This document shows positions 5,235 through 5,335 of a DNA stretch of 5,335 nucleotides, piece by piece (position 1 is the stretch's first letter; each line of letters begins with the position of its first letter). Origin of the DNA: Albimonas sp041685625 (lineage in GTDB: Bacteria > Pseudomonadota > Alphaproteobacteria > Rhodobacterales > Rhodobacteraceae); the NCBI GenBank assembly GCA_041685625.1, contig JAWLFJ010000187.1:1-5335 (forward strand), read 5' to 3'. The translations under genes and the position numbers were made by a program. Below the pieces are notes generated by a model. The model was not told where the DNA came from, did not search any database, and saw nothing but the letters and a program-made list of their open reading frames with translations.

Positions 5235-5335
5235 GCCGCATCGAGTTCACGGCGCTGCTCGCCGCGCTGCAGGTGGCCGACACGGCGTTTCCCTCGGGCG
5301 GCTTCGCGTATTCCTGGGGGCTCGAAGCCGCTGTG
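5231..5335 (+). CDS. ureF: Urease accessory protein UreF, N-terminal part (partial)
   Basis: A GTG start at 5231 overlaps the ureE TGA as GTGA, and the frame is open to the window edge (35 residues). It reads MSRIEFTALLAALQVADTAF, then PSGGFAYSWGLEAAV. The L-Q-x-x-D/S-x-x-F-P-x-G-G-F-x-Y-S-x-G-L-E signature is diagnostic of UreF, the all-helical protein that, with UreD and UreG, forms the GTP-dependent complex activating urease. A GAGG lies immediately before the start but too close to be an ideal ribosome site, so reinitiation after ureE is the likely mode of translation. The rest of the gene is outside the window. Confidence 0.9.
   Translation, partial: MSRIEFTALLAALQVADTAFPSGGFAYSWGLEAAV

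Overview
This is a very GC-rich window that looks like an alphaproteobacterial chromosome. The overall style, with Transposase_20-type IS110 debris, a Rhizobiales-like UreE with a GYFCGNLHW block and short phage lysis remnants, suggests a Methylobacteriaceae-like host. That placement is inferred from remembered families, not from a search. Only two complete, healthy-looking genes are present: an amidohydrolase on the minus strand (1503-2924) and ureE on the plus strand (4734-5234). Partial genes lie at both edges: the end of an IS481-type transposase (1-192) and the start of ureF (5231 onward). Most of the rest is decaying mobile DNA.

Left third (1-1085): the right end of an IS481-family element stops at about 187 and is followed by CCTAGA, which fits the NCTAGN target used by that family. 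Directly beyond it, on the minus strand, lies a frameshifted IS5-family transposase piece (193-376), cut between its first and second catalytic aspartates. After a stretch I cannot identify (377-646) comes the C-terminal half of an IS110-family transposase (647-1085, minus strand).

Centre (1086-2924): the IS110 piece abuts, almost base for base, a headless and frameshifted phosphoribosyltransferase (1086-1360, plus strand) that keeps its PRPP loop. It converges on the intact COG0402-type amidohydrolase. The two could once have formed a purine or pyrimidine base salvage pair.

Right centre (3012-4361): a decayed phage lysis module. It holds the membrane-anchored tail of an upstream protein, then an i-spanin-like gene with a lipoprotein o-spanin-like gene embedded in another frame (Rz/Rz1 style). 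A membrane-protein-like frame with an in-frame TGA follows, then a second, diverged copy of the embedded spanin cassette. In both copies the o-spanin lipobox is in one frame, while its periplasmic domain is in the i-spanin frame.

Right end: after about 370 bases with nothing recognisable, ureE begins behind a good Shine-Dalgarno and overlaps ureF by four bases (GTGA). These are urease nickel-insertion genes. No ureA, ureB or ureC sequence is visible upstream. The amidohydrolase and urease genes could both serve nitrogen recovery from nitrogenous compounds, but the window does not prove a link.
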